NCBI GenBank assembly: GCA_029378245.1
Contig: JARKIF010000125.1
Coordinates: 35,328-99,327, forward strand
DNA: 64,000 nt
Reading direction: 5' to 3'
Origin: Roridomyces roridus
Taxonomy: Eukaryota; Basidiomycota; Agaricomycetes; Agaricales; Mycenaceae
Shown: piece by piece, positions 22,163-32,920 of the stretch
How the letters are laid out: each line of letters opens with the position of its first letter
How positions within the stretch are numbered: the stretch's first letter is position 1
Notes under the pieces: generated by a model
Told to the model about the DNA's origin: nothing
Database searches by the model: none
The model's input: the letters and a program-made list of their open reading frames with translations, nothing else
Position numbers and translations under genes: made by a program

Positions 22163-23505
22163 CATGTGATGATCCCATCAACCTGGCGGCGCCGTTTCGC
22201 TAGCGCTGCCTGTTGCCTCGCGGCACCTTCGCCTGGCCGCGCGGTTTCGCTCACGCTGTCTCGGCCTCGCGGCACGTCCTCGCTCCCGCTGGGTTTTGCC
22301 TAGCGGCCCATTTTCGCTAGCGCGGCAGCTTCCCCGGGCGGCCAGTGCACTACATAGTTTCCTTGCATCTGTACTAGTCCATGGTTTTCTGGCATCTGGA
22401 ACCTGTGAAATGATTATTCCTCATTTAAATGCTCGTGGTGCTGCCCGGTTTCTCGCTGGCAACTTTGTTGCACAGCGGAACCTTTTGAACCTCCCCGAAA
22501 GATCGATGAGAGTGGAACACTCATTGCGGCGCCGGCCGCGACGGCCAGGGTTCCACCCTGGACCCGCCGGGGCTTTGCCCCCGGACCCCATCGCTGCGCG
22601 AAGCTTGCCGCTCGCCGCGGAGGCCCACTGCGTGGTGCTTTTGCGCTGCCGCGCGGGCAATCCTTTCAAGTTATCAGCTCATCGTTTTTTATGCCAATCT
22701 TGGAACGGTGATTCCATTCAGAATGAAAACTACATAAATACATGAGCCGAATCACACGAAGTCTACCATAATCTTAACGCATCCGGAGCACGGTAGCGAA
22801 GGGTGCCTTGGTGGTATTGAGGAGCGGAGGATGTAGGCTAGGCAACCACATGCGGCCAAGATGGAACGTGCCACGACAACGGTCGGCGGAAAGGGTGGGG
22901 TGCAGGCATGCCGAGGAGAGGGAGCGAGGAAAGGGAGTGTATGTGGTGTGTATAGTGACCAGGTGCATCGAGAAGAGGGATCGGGGAGGGTGGCAAATCG
23001 AGCTGGCATATTGGGACGACGGTGACGACGGTGACATGCACGGTGACGGCGATGGCAGGATCGGTAACGTTGGGAGTATGTTACTGCGAACGGGTGGGTG
23101 AGTGGGTGATGATGAGCTGGCAGGTTTACGCACCATGCGAGTCGCGACTGTAGTTGGTGCTGCAGCAGTGGGTAGTTGGCGAGCTGTTGGACGTCGGTGG
23201 GTGCATGCAGTCGGGTTCGACGCTAGCCATGGACCCTGGACGACATTTGCTGCGGCCGAGCACAGACGAACGGTATCTGTGATAGTGGCGGGCGCTTGAG
23301 TAGCTCGGGAGTCGGGGCAGCGGTGATAGCGGCAAGGGCGGTAGGGTGAAAGGCAGCAGAGAGTAGCAAAGGCAGGAGCGAAGGAGCGAGGGTGGGCGGG
23401 GGAGGCAGAGGAGTGTGGGCGACGTCGATTCTGAGTCGGGTTGGTGAGCTGGCAAGAGAGTGACACGTCACAACGTGACGTGATCCTGTGGTGGGTTCAA
23501 ATTCC
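22123..23505. mobile_element. Mutator-like non-autonomous element inserted in gene C
   Basis: The sequence GGAAGTAGA stands on both sides (22114-22122 and 23506-23514), a 9-bp target duplication. The ends form imperfect inverted repeats: both start with GGA and share CACCACAGGATC, then CGTCAC and TGTGAC blocks, over about 45 bp. Removing the element and one duplication restores the coding frame of the helical domain (QEVEAGKREGSVV). A 9-bp duplication with long inverted repeats fits Mutator-like elements. No transposase is visible; the left half has GC-rich units with TTTCGCTAGCGC and GCCTCGCGGC motifs, and the right half is low-complexity. The superfamily call rests on duplication length only. 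Confidence 0.8.
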
Positions 23506-23514
23506 GGAAGTAGA

Positions 23515-24409
23515 AGCTGGGAAGCGTGAAGGGTCCGTAGTCACTGTGCAAGAAGATGACTGGACGGTTGACTCGGTCAATGTGTGGGATCAGGTCCGCC
23601 GCGAGTTGGAGGATGTGGGAATTTCGCCCGAGGTCGTGGAGGAGCGACACGAGTTCATCTTGAGCTGGGTAAAGCAGGCGATGACGGAGGGCATGATTCC
23701 GGATGTGGGCAGCACTGACAGTCTACTCGCACCCATCGGCGATGTCGATGAAGATCAAGGGCCACTGGAGCGCCCGCCGACCCCGATCCCGACAGACGCC
23801 GCAAACGAGGAAGAATTCATTTCTACCGCTGCGCGGCTCTTTGGTGTTGATAAAGGGTCCACTGCTGGGCCAAGTACGATTGGAGAGCAGAACGCGCCGA
23901 TTGTAGACCTCCCCGGTCCCTCAACGGAAGCATCCTCCGTCTACTCATTCTCCACTTCTTCCTCCAAGACCCTCCGCAGCTCGTCCTCCCGATCATCCAT
24001 CTTCTCCATCTCCACTTTCACTTCGTCCAAGAAGGACAGGAAACCGCGGAAACGCATCCTGGGCCTGATCAGCAAACTCTTCCAGAAGCAGACAGCCATC
24101 GTGAAAGCTGCGTCTGAAGGGGACATTGAGCGCGTCGAGCGGCTCATCAAGATGGGCATGAACGTCAACGCCGTTGACCGGTGGGGCTGGAGCGCGTTGT
24201 CCATGTGCGCCTATGGAGGGCATGCAGCCATTACACGTCTCTTACTGGAGAATGGGGCTGACATTGACAATATTGATGTCGATGGTGATACACCGTTGTT
24301 GCTGGCTACGCAGCGGGGACATAATGAGGTGGTGGCTTTGCTCGAGGAGGCGTCCACCGAGAAGGTCAGGATGAGGGCTAGTGATTCGAGTAATCCGGTC
24401 AAATACTGA
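23515..24409 (+). pseudogene. Severed ankyrin-repeat 3' exon of gene C
   Basis: An open frame entered at 23507 continues the helical domain (EAGKREGSVV, VWDQVRRELEDVGISPEVV, FILSWV), passes through a Ser-rich linker and ends in about three ankyrin repeats (AIVKAASEGDIERVERLIKMG, WSALSMCAYGGHAAITRLLLENGADID, DTPLLLATQRGHNEVVALLEEA). Ankyrin repeats bind proteins. The frame has no start of its own and begins at the insertion scar, so it is the separated C-terminal part of protein C unless the insertion is spliced out or an internal promoter drives it. Confidence 0.85.
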
Positions 24410-24620
24410 GGAGGTTCTGATGTATCTTATTTGGTCTACTTGTGTACAATGTCTATCCCCGCCATGCCGCTCGCTCGAGGTCACCGTACCCAAAACGCTC
24501 GACGAGGTTCTGCACCTCGTTCGCACGAAACCGCGCTCGCCGCTCACTCACGATTTGTCTCGTAAAAGAACTGGTGAAAGCACATCAGACCTTAGCAATT
24601 GACAAGAACGGTAAACGTCC

Positions 24621-26270
24621 TTACCTGGACCGGGCACACCCCTCTCCGCCACTCACAAACAACGCCGCCTTCATCCCAATGATCTTATCCAATATCCCAC
24701 GGACTCCAGAATCCTCCAACTCCTCCACCGGCCACCGCCCCTGCCCAACAACCGTATAATCAATCGCAGCCAGCCTCGCCTCCGTCAGCTCTGCGACTTC
24801 CCAACTTTCGAGCTCCCCACCTTCAGCCAACGCGTCCCCAAGAATACCCACAGCCTCCGCATGCAAGGGTCCCAAATCGCGGAAAGTGCCCGATTTGGCT
24901 TTCACGTCTTCGGATTGAGAGGTAGAGCTGTAATCGACACCGGGAAGGGCGCGGCGGTGCACAGCATATGGGTAGTCGCTGGCGAACCATAACCTGCGAA
25001 TGGACTCGTCGCTGCTGCTGCCGAGTCGGGAGAGCGTATCGACGAGGGCGTGCGCGCAATCTGGGAGGGCAGCTGGAGAGACGGTTTCCATGCGCCAGTG
25101 GACCATCGCGTAAGGTGCTGGCGGGGCGAAAAACGCTGCTAGGTCGTGCAGACGGGGAGAATAGTGAAGCCGCGGTAAGGCGGGGTTTGGGGGGAAGATT
25201 CTGGAGCGTAGGTCCCAAGTCACGACGAGGACGGTGGGATCAGAGGGGGTCTCTGACTCTGTGGACCTGATGAAGGCGGCGGCTTGGAGTTCGGGTCGGG
25301 TGAGGGCGGTGAGAATGGATTCGTGAATAGGGAAGGTCTGGAGAGCCTCCTTGGTGTCAATGTGCAGCGGTGCGTGTCTGTCCAGACGCAGCGCCTGGAA
25401 TTTGGCGTAACAGGCTGGAAGGAGATCGAGTTGGTTGTCTGGTGCACCGACGCGGGCGGTCAGGTCGTCGTTTTGGAATAGCGGTGGGTCCTTGTTTGGA
25501 GGGGAATCGGCGGAAACAAAGACAAGCTGAGCAGAGGGCTTCGCTGCGTTGGCCCAGCGTCGGAAGACGTGCTGCTTGACGAATGTGTGCGGCACGTCGA
25601 GTCCAGCAGTCAACCTCTCCAAATCATAGTACATCTCGAAATCCGACTTGTAGCAGGCGCCCATACGGCTCTTGCCAACGTTGGGCAAAACGAGGATGCG
25701 GTCTAGCTTCTGGGCGATCTGGAGGAGATCCATAAAGTGAATACGCGCCTTGGACTCCTGTTCAAAGACCCGCAGGGGCAACAGGAAGCGACAGTGCTTG
25801 GCATTGCCACCGCATGCATCGAGATTGACCACCGATTTCTTGGGTTCCGGGATACGCGTGACGATGGGCGGCCGGTTGAGGCTCTTGGCCGAGTAGGGGC
25901 GCTCGTCGGGGTCGGGCGAAATCTCCAATTTAGCGAGTTTTTGGAGGACCGAACGGTCGACGGTCGGGTTCTTGCTGGGAGGATCCGGGCGAGGTGAAAT
26001 GCTGTCGATCTTCCGTGGAAGAGGCTTCGGAGGTGGGACGAGGACCTGGGAAGGTGCCTCGGGAGAGCTTTTGTAGTAAAAGAGGGTAGCAGCGAGGAAG
26101 AGTATGAGCGTGAAAAGCAAAAGCAATTTGCAAATGCCACGCCGTCGTATGTAGTGGGTTTGGGGAGCTGGCGGGTTTGTGGTTTGCGTGAATTTCGCTT
26201 CCTTGGGCAGATTTCCAAAGCTTGTGGACCTTGAGCGCAGTAGCTGTGGATTCGGAGTCGAGGTGGACAT
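24621..26270 (-). CDS. Type II membrane protein, O-fucosyltransferase-like
   Basis: Single exon of 549 residues from the ATG at 26270; the frame extends upstream to 26432, but the divergent regulator gene starts at 26332. A cytosolic Arg-rich tail (YIRRRG) precedes a membrane segment near residues 46-66 (LLLLFTLILFLAATLFYY) and a Pro-rich stem, the layout of Golgi glycosyltransferases. The luminal part has LPLRVFEQESKARIHFMDLL, LDRILVLPNVGKSRMGACY, FEMYYDL and AMVHWRMET. The last recalls the HxR-type nucleotide-sugar motif of GT-B O-fucosyltransferase-like enzymes. A role in protein or polysaccharide glycosylation is inferred; donor and acceptor are unknown. Confidence 0.65.
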   Translation of the reverse strand: MSTSTPNPQLLRSRSTSFGNLPKEAKFTQTTNPPAPQTHYIRRRGICKLLLLFTLILFLAATLFYYKSSPEAPSQVLVPPPKPLPRKIDSISPRPDPPSKNPTVDRSVLQKLAKLEISPDPDERPYSAKSLNRPPIVTRIPEPKKSVVNLDACGGNAKHCRFLLPLRVFEQESKARIHFMDLLQIAQKLDRILVLPNVGKSRMGACYKSDFEMYYDLERLTAGLDVPHTFVKQHVFRRWANAAKPSAQLVFVSADSPPNKDPPLFQNDDLTARVGAPDNQLDLLPACYAKFQALRLDRHAPLHIDTKEALQTFPIHESILTALTRPELQAAAFIRSTESETPSDPTVLVVTWDLRSRIFPPNPALPRLHYSPRLHDLAAFFAPPAPYAMVHWRMETVSPAALPDCAHALVDTLSRLGSSSDESIRRLWFASDYPYAVHRRALPGVDYSSTSQSEDVKAKSGTFRDLGPLHAEAVGILGDALAEGGELESWEVAELTEARLAAIDYTVVGQGRWPVEELEDSGVRGILDKIIGMKAALFVSGGEGCARSR

Positions 26271-26331
26271 GGTGGCACCAATTAAGGAAATGGTTCGGAT
26301 CATCCGGCCCGATCGGATCTTCCTCACAGCC

Positions 26332-28722
26332 ATGTCGGCCAATGCCACGAAGGTGAAGCGGCGACGAGCATGCGATATGTGCAGACAGAGACGCCGTACG
26401 TGCTGCCGTCTACCGCTCAACTCATAATTCACTCTGTGGCAGGACGTTGTACGAAATTCTCCATTTGGCAGATTTATTTCCTGAAATTTCTAGGCGATGG
26501 CGGGGAGCCTTGCGGACACTGCGTGGATCATGAATTCAAGTGCTCCTACGCAAATTCCGTACAGGAATTCCTCCCTTCAGATCCTCAAATTGAAGCTCTC
26601 AAGTCACGTATAGACTTGACCGAACGGCTCCTCCACACTACTCGTCAAACTACGGGGCCATTCCTGTATCTCCAGGCCATGCGGACCATAGTCGAACCAT
26701 TCATTCCTCATCCAGAAGACCGCGTCAATATCGACGATTTTGCCGACAGTTTCCGCTCGCTATCTCTTGAAGCACCAGCTGGCTTTCAGGGCAAGTCAAG
26801 CACAGCGATGCTAACCAAGACAGCGGTTGCAGAAAGAGCCAAGGGACACGGATTCACTAGGTCTCGTTCTCCCACTCCGTCGACCCCTGAAGGCTGGTCT
26901 CTCCAATCTGTCGGTGATTCCTTGCGTTGTGATGGCCTAAAACTAATCTTGGCAGCTTAAAACCCACCGCAGTTACCAATTCCCCGAGGAAACTCTCATT
27001 AATTCCCTCGTGTCTCTGTATTTCTTGCATCTCGACCCTATTTTGCCACTCCTCGAGCGCTCCCTCTTCGAAGAGGGTATCAACCGGCGGCTCCACGAGC
27101 ATAAATCGGACTTTGGTTCCACTCTGCTACTTGTTTGCGCTCTGGGTTCGCTGTACTCGACAGAACCCGACCGCACACAAATGGCATGGGATTTTTTCAA
27201 CCGGGTTGAGCTCTGTGGTCACTCTCTACGTCAACAACCAACGCTTTACGATCTGCAATCATACTGTGTGCGTGCCTGCTTTTTTTTCCACGTTGCAAAA
27301 TTGACAATAGCTTAGCTCGCTGCACAATTCCTGCATTGCACCGCCAATATTCGCAGTTGCTGGATTATTGTTGGTTTTGGTATCGGCCTAGCCCAAGATA
27401 TCGGTGCGCATAGGCGCAAGCCGACAGAGCCAATGATAACTGTAGAGGAGGAGATGGAGAAACGCGCCCTTTGGTGAGCTCTTTGAATTTATTCGTATCA
27501 GATAGCTAATCAAACAGGATCTTACTCTTCTTTGATGCGCAACTCAGCGGCTCGCTGGGGAGGCCCACTCTTCTTAACCCTGTCGATTAGGTTCAGTTTT
27601 CTCATCTACTTCTTTTTCGTTCATCCTCGGACTAGGATTCACATAACACTCCCGTCCGAATTTCATCCAGGAAGACAGACCTCGCCAAACTTGTCCTTCT
27701 TCATTTGTTATCTCAATCTGTACCGGCTCGAGAACTTTGTCCTGAGACTACTGGTGCGATCGTCCTTTTCTACACCTATCCCACTCTTATTATTATTATT
27801 ATTATTATTCAGAACACGAATTTTGATCTCCCCATCAAAGGAATGATCCTCCCACACACTGTGAGGCAACTAGACGCAATGCTCGAGCAATGGTACAAAG
27901 CCATTCCGAAAAACCGTGCGTCTTTAAATTCTAGCAAGGTGTTCGTGATCTCAAGTCGTCGCAGTCGCATGGGACCCTAACCAACCACACGCATTGTCGT
28001 TCGACCAGTCCGCGACGCTGCATTGCTTGTATTATTACACGCTAACGCTCCTCCATCGGCCCTCGGCGTCGATATCATCCATGCGGCCTCGAGTGAGTTC
28101 GCTGTATCTCAGCCAGGATTTAACTAACACATTTTGAAAGCCACTTCCATCGAATCCAATATGCAGAGCCGCAGCCCGGAAATGTATACACGTAGCGCAA
28201 GTCCATCAATCCCGCAGACCAAATAATCCGCTTTTATTCAATCAGGTAGGCTGGATGTTCTTTGCTTGAGATACTGTGGATTGAAGGGGTGTAGAATCAG
28301 CTATTCGACGCAGCCATGCTGTTGATTCTCGACATGTGGAGCAACGATGAGAAGGGGGATGGGGAAGAAGATGATATTGCATACGTGCGCACGGCGATTG
28401 AGGTGTTGAAGGCTCAGCAGGAGCGGTGGCCAGCTCCTTCTTACTATACGTGCGTTTACTCCCTGGGATTCTTTCTGTCGGCTGATGTGGTTATCTCAGT
28501 CAGGTTCTCGAACGCCTGCTATCGTTGGACGACCGGACTCCTTCAAGTTCTCGTTCACGTTCAACGCCGGCCTCACCGCCTCAATTTGAGGACGAGGACA
28601 CGGGAAATATGAGTCTATTCCCACCGGTCCTCGTAGGCGACGAGGAGATCAGGATTCAGAATGCAAGGCGTTGGCCGTGGGCTGCTGGTGCTAGGTTGAG
28701 ATTTGATGCGAGGAATGTATGA
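26332..28722 (+). CDS. Zn2Cys6 fungal transcription factor
   Basis: More than ten small exons. Exon 1 (26332-26395) encodes RRRACDMCRQRR; a predicted 6-bp microexon (26443-26448) and exon 3 (from 26494) complete a canonical zinc cluster, CDMCRQRRRRCDGGEPCGHC followed by KC. A coiled dimerisation segment (IEALKSRIDLTERLL) and a fungal-specific transcription factor domain follow: FPEETLINSLVSLYFLHLDP, LVCALGSLYSTEPD, LAAQFLHCTANIRSCWI, ILLFFDAQLSG, LHCLYYYTLTLLHRP. The C-terminus reads IQNARRWPWAAGARLRFDA. It is divergent from the glycosyltransferase-like gene with about 60 bp between the start codons, and upstream of a monooxygenase and an aminotransferase it might regulate. Exons 5-10 are assigned by homology, and boundaries around 27530-27900, next to a TTA microsatellite, are uncertain. 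Confidence 0.85.
27784..27808. repeat. TTA trinucleotide microsatellite
   Basis: About eight TTA/ATT units next to the acceptor CAG of an intron in the Zn2Cys6 gene; length variation here would change the distance to the splice site. Confidence 0.8.
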
Positions 28723-29387
28723 TACCGAGTATGAGTGGTCCGCTGTTTTTATAATTAACTTTTGAACAACCAGCTAGTACAACAGACGTAGATCTCATTC
28801 GACGGGAAAACGGGCCGTCGCTGTGGGCCACCAGGTTACTTGAAATGAAGTTGCCGCTCTTCATTCAATGTTGCGTACTTATTTTTCGTTCTTGGTCAGG
28901 GTCGCTTGGGTTTCAACAACATTATTTCAGCTTACTTACTTACTTACCAGCCGAAGTCTACGGAGAAAGGCTCGGATCGCACACAGTTTTTGACTACATG
29001 CCATATCAATGTCAGTCGACCAAACAAACCGGCGCATCTTGCTTTTGACAGTCACTTATCATCGAACTGTTGGCAGCTCTCAGCGCGTTCTTGCTCTCCG
29101 AAAGACATTATCTCTCGCAAGATAATCGTACGCGTGCTTCGCCAGCATACTTCTCGGATACTCCCATGATCGCCAAGTTTAACTTGTCGAATTCTGATCC
29201 AAATGGGTAATCGGCCTACTCACAAACCACGAGTCGTTCAGGATAAACGGTACGCTCACAACGAACAACGATTCCGGTTCTATGTCATGATCGGAATCCG
29301 ATCTTCCGCTATCTTGCGGCTTTACATGCATACAACCGGCCCATAAAGAGGCGAGCCTGAGCATGGTCATGGGAAGTTTCCGACTTT
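28723..29387. other. Intergenic region
   Basis: Nothing recognised. It is AT-richer than its surroundings, with no convincing frame; presumed 3' end of the regulator gene and promoter of the monooxygenase gene. Confidence 0.4.
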
Positions 29388-30981
29388 ATGGCTTCCCCAC
29401 AACCTCTACAGGTGGCGATTGTCGGGGCAGGCATCGGTGGGCTGAGCGCTGCCCTTGCCCTTCGAGCTCAAGGTCATTATATCAAGGTAAAGCCTCTCCC
29501 CAGTGCCAGTCTTTGTCCGAGGTTAATCATATCCATCCGCAGATTTTCGAGGCCAACCGAGCGGAAACGGGGGTGGGTATATCCGTGCAGACCAACGCCA
29601 TGCGCGTGTTACAAGCCTATGGGGTCTCGAGAGAGAATCTCAGAGGCGTTCCCTTCGACGGGGTGCGTCGCTACTCAATCCGCCCGCAATACGCACATAA
29701 CTCTGCCAGTTCCTTGTATACAACGCCAAAACGGGCGAAGACCCCATCGCGTGGCCGTGGAGAACAGAAGCAGAAGTCCCCGGCGTCCGGGTACGCATCG
29801 AGGCCAATTACAGGAAACTTTTGCCCATTGAACTGATGAACGAACAGTCCTTGTTTTGCCACCGCAATGATTTGCATCGGGAATTGAAACGGCTGGCTAT
29901 CGGGGAGGGATTTGGTCCTCCCGCGCAGCTGTATCTTGATACGAGAATCGTGGCGTGCGACCCGGATGCAGGCTCAATTACTTTGGCTACCGGGGAGACC
30001 ATCCATGCGGACCTCGTCGTGGGTGCAGACGGAATCAATGTACGTCGTCTTCGATCGTATTCCGCCAACTAACTCGATGAAAAAAGTCTGTGATGCGAGC
30101 CAGCATCGTAGGCCGCCCCTTGCAGCTACGAAGCCAGGGGTTATCATGTTTCCGGTGTTTGTTCGATGCGTCTGCGTTGCCTCGATTTCCTGAGCTTGCG
30201 TGGTTGGTACAGGGACCGTTGCATGGCGCCAGGAGCGTTGCGTGGCGGGGTGAAGGACCTGCATTTCGGATGCTCTTCATTTATCCTGTTCGGAGCGGCA
30301 CTCTCATCAATATCGTGGCTTACTTTACAGACGAGGAGCAAGATAAACCGAGTAAGTGGTTGAAGTTTTCGCCCTTGGTTTTGTTTGATAATTCGAGTTA
30401 GATTGGCTGCCGACGGCAACTAAGCAAGAGGTGCTGAAGAAATTCGAGGGATTTCACCCGAAATTTCTACGTCTCTTCGACCTCCCCATTGTTGGCCCTA
30501 TTCTGAAATGGCAGTTGAAGTCGGTGCCCCTCCTTCCGACTTGGATCCGTGGACGCGGTGCTCTCTTGGGAGATTCTGCGCATGGGACACTACCGCTTCT
30601 CGGACAAGGTTAATGATTCGGCTAATTTCGATTATCCACGCGTTCCAACCATTTTTCATTAGGCGCAGCCATCGCAATCGAGGAGGCCGGAACCCTCGGA
30701 GCTCTGTTCCCTCTCGGAACGCCCAGAGCTCAGGTGCCTGCTCGGCTCGCGGCGTATCAAGCTATAAGAAAGGGTCGCGGGGAGTTTGTCAACACGGAAT
30801 CGGTATCTCAAGCGATGGACCCGCAGAAGCGCGGGTCGCTTGCTCGATGTAAGCGGGCATAGCTCAGACTCTGCCGCTGGTTTGCTGACCTTTTCTTCTA
30901 GCGCCAGAGTTGCAGTCCTTGATGCATGATTATGACACGCTGGCTGCTACGAGGGAATATTGTGAGGCGCATTTTGGTTGA
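29388..30981 (+). CDS. FAD-dependent monooxygenase (salicylate-hydroxylase-like)
   Basis: Exon 1 is 29388-29486, with about six further exons. An N-terminal Rossmann motif VAIVGAGIGGLSAA binds the ADP part of FAD; IFEANRAETGVGISVQTNAMRVL follows the first intron. The DLVVGADGIN|SVMRAS block (GADGxxS, split by an intron) and the second FAD motif GRGALLGDSAHGTLPLLGQG mark class A flavoprotein hydroxylases. GxGxxG, DG and GD motifs are all intact, so an active NAD(P)H-dependent hydroxylase of an aromatic or similar small substrate is likely. The substrate cannot be read from sequence. Between a Zn2Cys6 factor and an aminotransferase it may belong to a small catabolic or secondary-metabolism cluster (inference). 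The length, about 430 residues, is usual. Confidence 0.88.
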
Positions 30982-31222
30982 AGTTTTAGAAAGAATAGAT
31001 TTTTCTGGTATCGAATGCAATTACTTGGGTCAATCGCGGATCTGAGGTAGAGGTGCAGGATATAGAAGACTCGACATTTACCGTGTGCAGCTCGAATATT
31101 GGCACACAGTGTTGAGTCACCGTTAACGTTCAATGTTCAAGGCACGATCAAACATCGCACGCTTTTTTTGGACTCTCGGCCGACCAAGTCCGAATACACT
31201 TTTCGTTTCCCACCAGAGCGAA

Positions 31223-32920
31223 ATGGTACGCACATCCGTGAAATCGTGCAATCGGAAAGCTGAGAATTGAACAGGCCGCAGTCGATTTCCTTCCCGAGAG
31301 CTTCTACGCTGACTTTTTATCTGATGCCGCCAAAGCGCGCCAGCCGAGCCCCAGTAGGAAGATCTAGAGTCGCACAGGCAAACTGACTCATTGTCGATGC
31401 AGTCCGAAGCCTCCTACCTCTCGAGGCTACCCCAGGACTCATCTCTTTACTCGCGGGCAAGCCCAATCCCACGACGTTCCCGTTTACCTCGTTCAGCTTC
31501 ACCGCGCGCGCCCCGCCTTCGGAGGATGGTGACAATGTCGAGGGGAAAGAGGTTGAGCTCAAGCTATCTGGCGACGATCTTGCTGCTGCGTTGCAATACG
31601 GACCGACAGCAGGGCTGCCGCCGCTTGTCAAGTGGCTTATGGAGCTGCAGTCCCAAGTGCATGGACGTGGAAGCGGGGAGAGCTGGGCGCTCAGTGTGGG
31701 CAGTGGGTCGCAGGATCTCTTGGATAAGGTACGAGCCTCACTGCCTCGTGGTTCGTCGCTCAAGAGAATGCAGGCTTTCATCGCGTTGCTGAACCCCGGC
31801 GATCCTGTCCTGGTGCAATCGCCCGTATACGCGTGGGCATTCCTTGCTTTGTGCGATTCACGCATCTCATCATCCTTGTGACAGCGGTGTCATCCCGCTG
31901 TTTCACTCGCTGCATTGTGAGCAGATCGGTACGTCTCTCCCGACCTTGAGATCAATCCTAACGAAGCACAGAGATTGACACGGACGCGGACGGGATCTCC
32001 AGCGCGTCTCTACGGGCTGTGCTCGAAAGCTGGCCTGCTGGAAAGGCAAAACCGAGGGTGCTCTATACGATTCCGGTCAGTCCAGTCGGTCGGAAGAGGT
32101 AACTGTACCTGAAACTATTTCAGTACGGCGGCAACCCCACTGGCGCGACTGCCACGCTCGCCCGGCGTAGGGAGGTGCTATCACTTGCCCGCGAGCACAA
32201 TCTGCTAATCATGGAGGGTACGAAAACGCATTCGCTGTGATCCTCTTGCTGACCCACTCCACAGACGACCCTTACTTCTACCTCTTCTACGGCACGCACT
32301 CGCTGCGCCCGCCGTCGTACTTTGAGATGGAGCACTCGGACCCCTCCAGTGCAGGCCACCCCGTCGGCCGCGTCCTACGCTTCGACTCGATCTCCAAAAT
32401 CCTCTCTGCCGGCATGCGCATTGGCTTCGTCACGGGCCCTGCCCCACTCGTACGCGCAATGAACATGCACACCGCCACAGCGAACCTGCAGCCCGCGGGA
32501 CTAACTCAGGCGGTAGCCCATGCACTCCTCGCATCATGGGGAATAGACGGATTCCTCCGCCACACGCGTGGAGTGTCAGCGTTTTACCGCACCAAGAGGG
32601 ATGTTTTTGAGGAGGCGCTGCGGAGGCATCTTACGGGGCTCATCGAGTGGACTGCCCCCGAGTCTGGGCTGTTCTTTTGGTTCAAGATGCTGATTCCTGG
32701 GGAGGAGGGGCAGGAGGCTGATTCGGCGTCGGTCGTGCGGACCAAGGCGTTTGAGAAGGGTGTGCTGGCGTTGCCTGGGACGGCGTTCCTGCCCAATGGG
32801 CGCAGGACGGCGTATGTGCGCGCTTCGTTTAGTTTGCTCAGTCCTGAGGAGGCGGAGGAGGCGGTGAAGCGGTTGAGGGATACGATACTCGAGGTCAGGG
32901 CGGAGAGTGCGGCAGCGTAA
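31223..32920 (+). CDS. Class I/II PLP-dependent aminotransferase (aromatic/kynurenine type)
   Basis: The frame assembles from about seven exons. The most plausible start is an ATG at 31223-31225 followed at once by a GT donor; exon 2 from 31275 then encodes VDFLPESFYADFLSDAAKAR, typical of this family's N-terminus. Further blocks are LLAGKPNPTTFPF, LQYGPTAGLPPLVKWL, SVGSGSQDLLDK, GDPVLVQSPVY, YGGNPTGA (substrate and PLP contact), EDDPYFYLFYG and DSISKILSAGMRIGF, whose Lys is the PLP Schiff-base residue. The C-terminus has LPGTAFLP and YVRASFSLLSPEEAEEAV. These are the marks of the aromatic amino acid, 2-aminoadipate and kynurenine aminotransferase group. It follows the monooxygenase by about 240 bp on the same strand. 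Confidence 0.9.

Noticed and set aside
22774..23466. 230-codon minus-strand frame inside the Mutator-like element
   Set aside because: Low-complexity Ser/Pro/Thr sequence with no transposase motif; probably chance in GC-rich DNA.
22123..23505. CRISPR-like or phage origin for the repeats in the window
   Set aside because: Introns, snRNA and gene content are fungal; no regular repeat-spacer array exists.
28840..29170. Short plus-strand frames between regulator and monooxygenase genes
   Set aside because: Under 90 codons, no motif, no splice-supported continuation.
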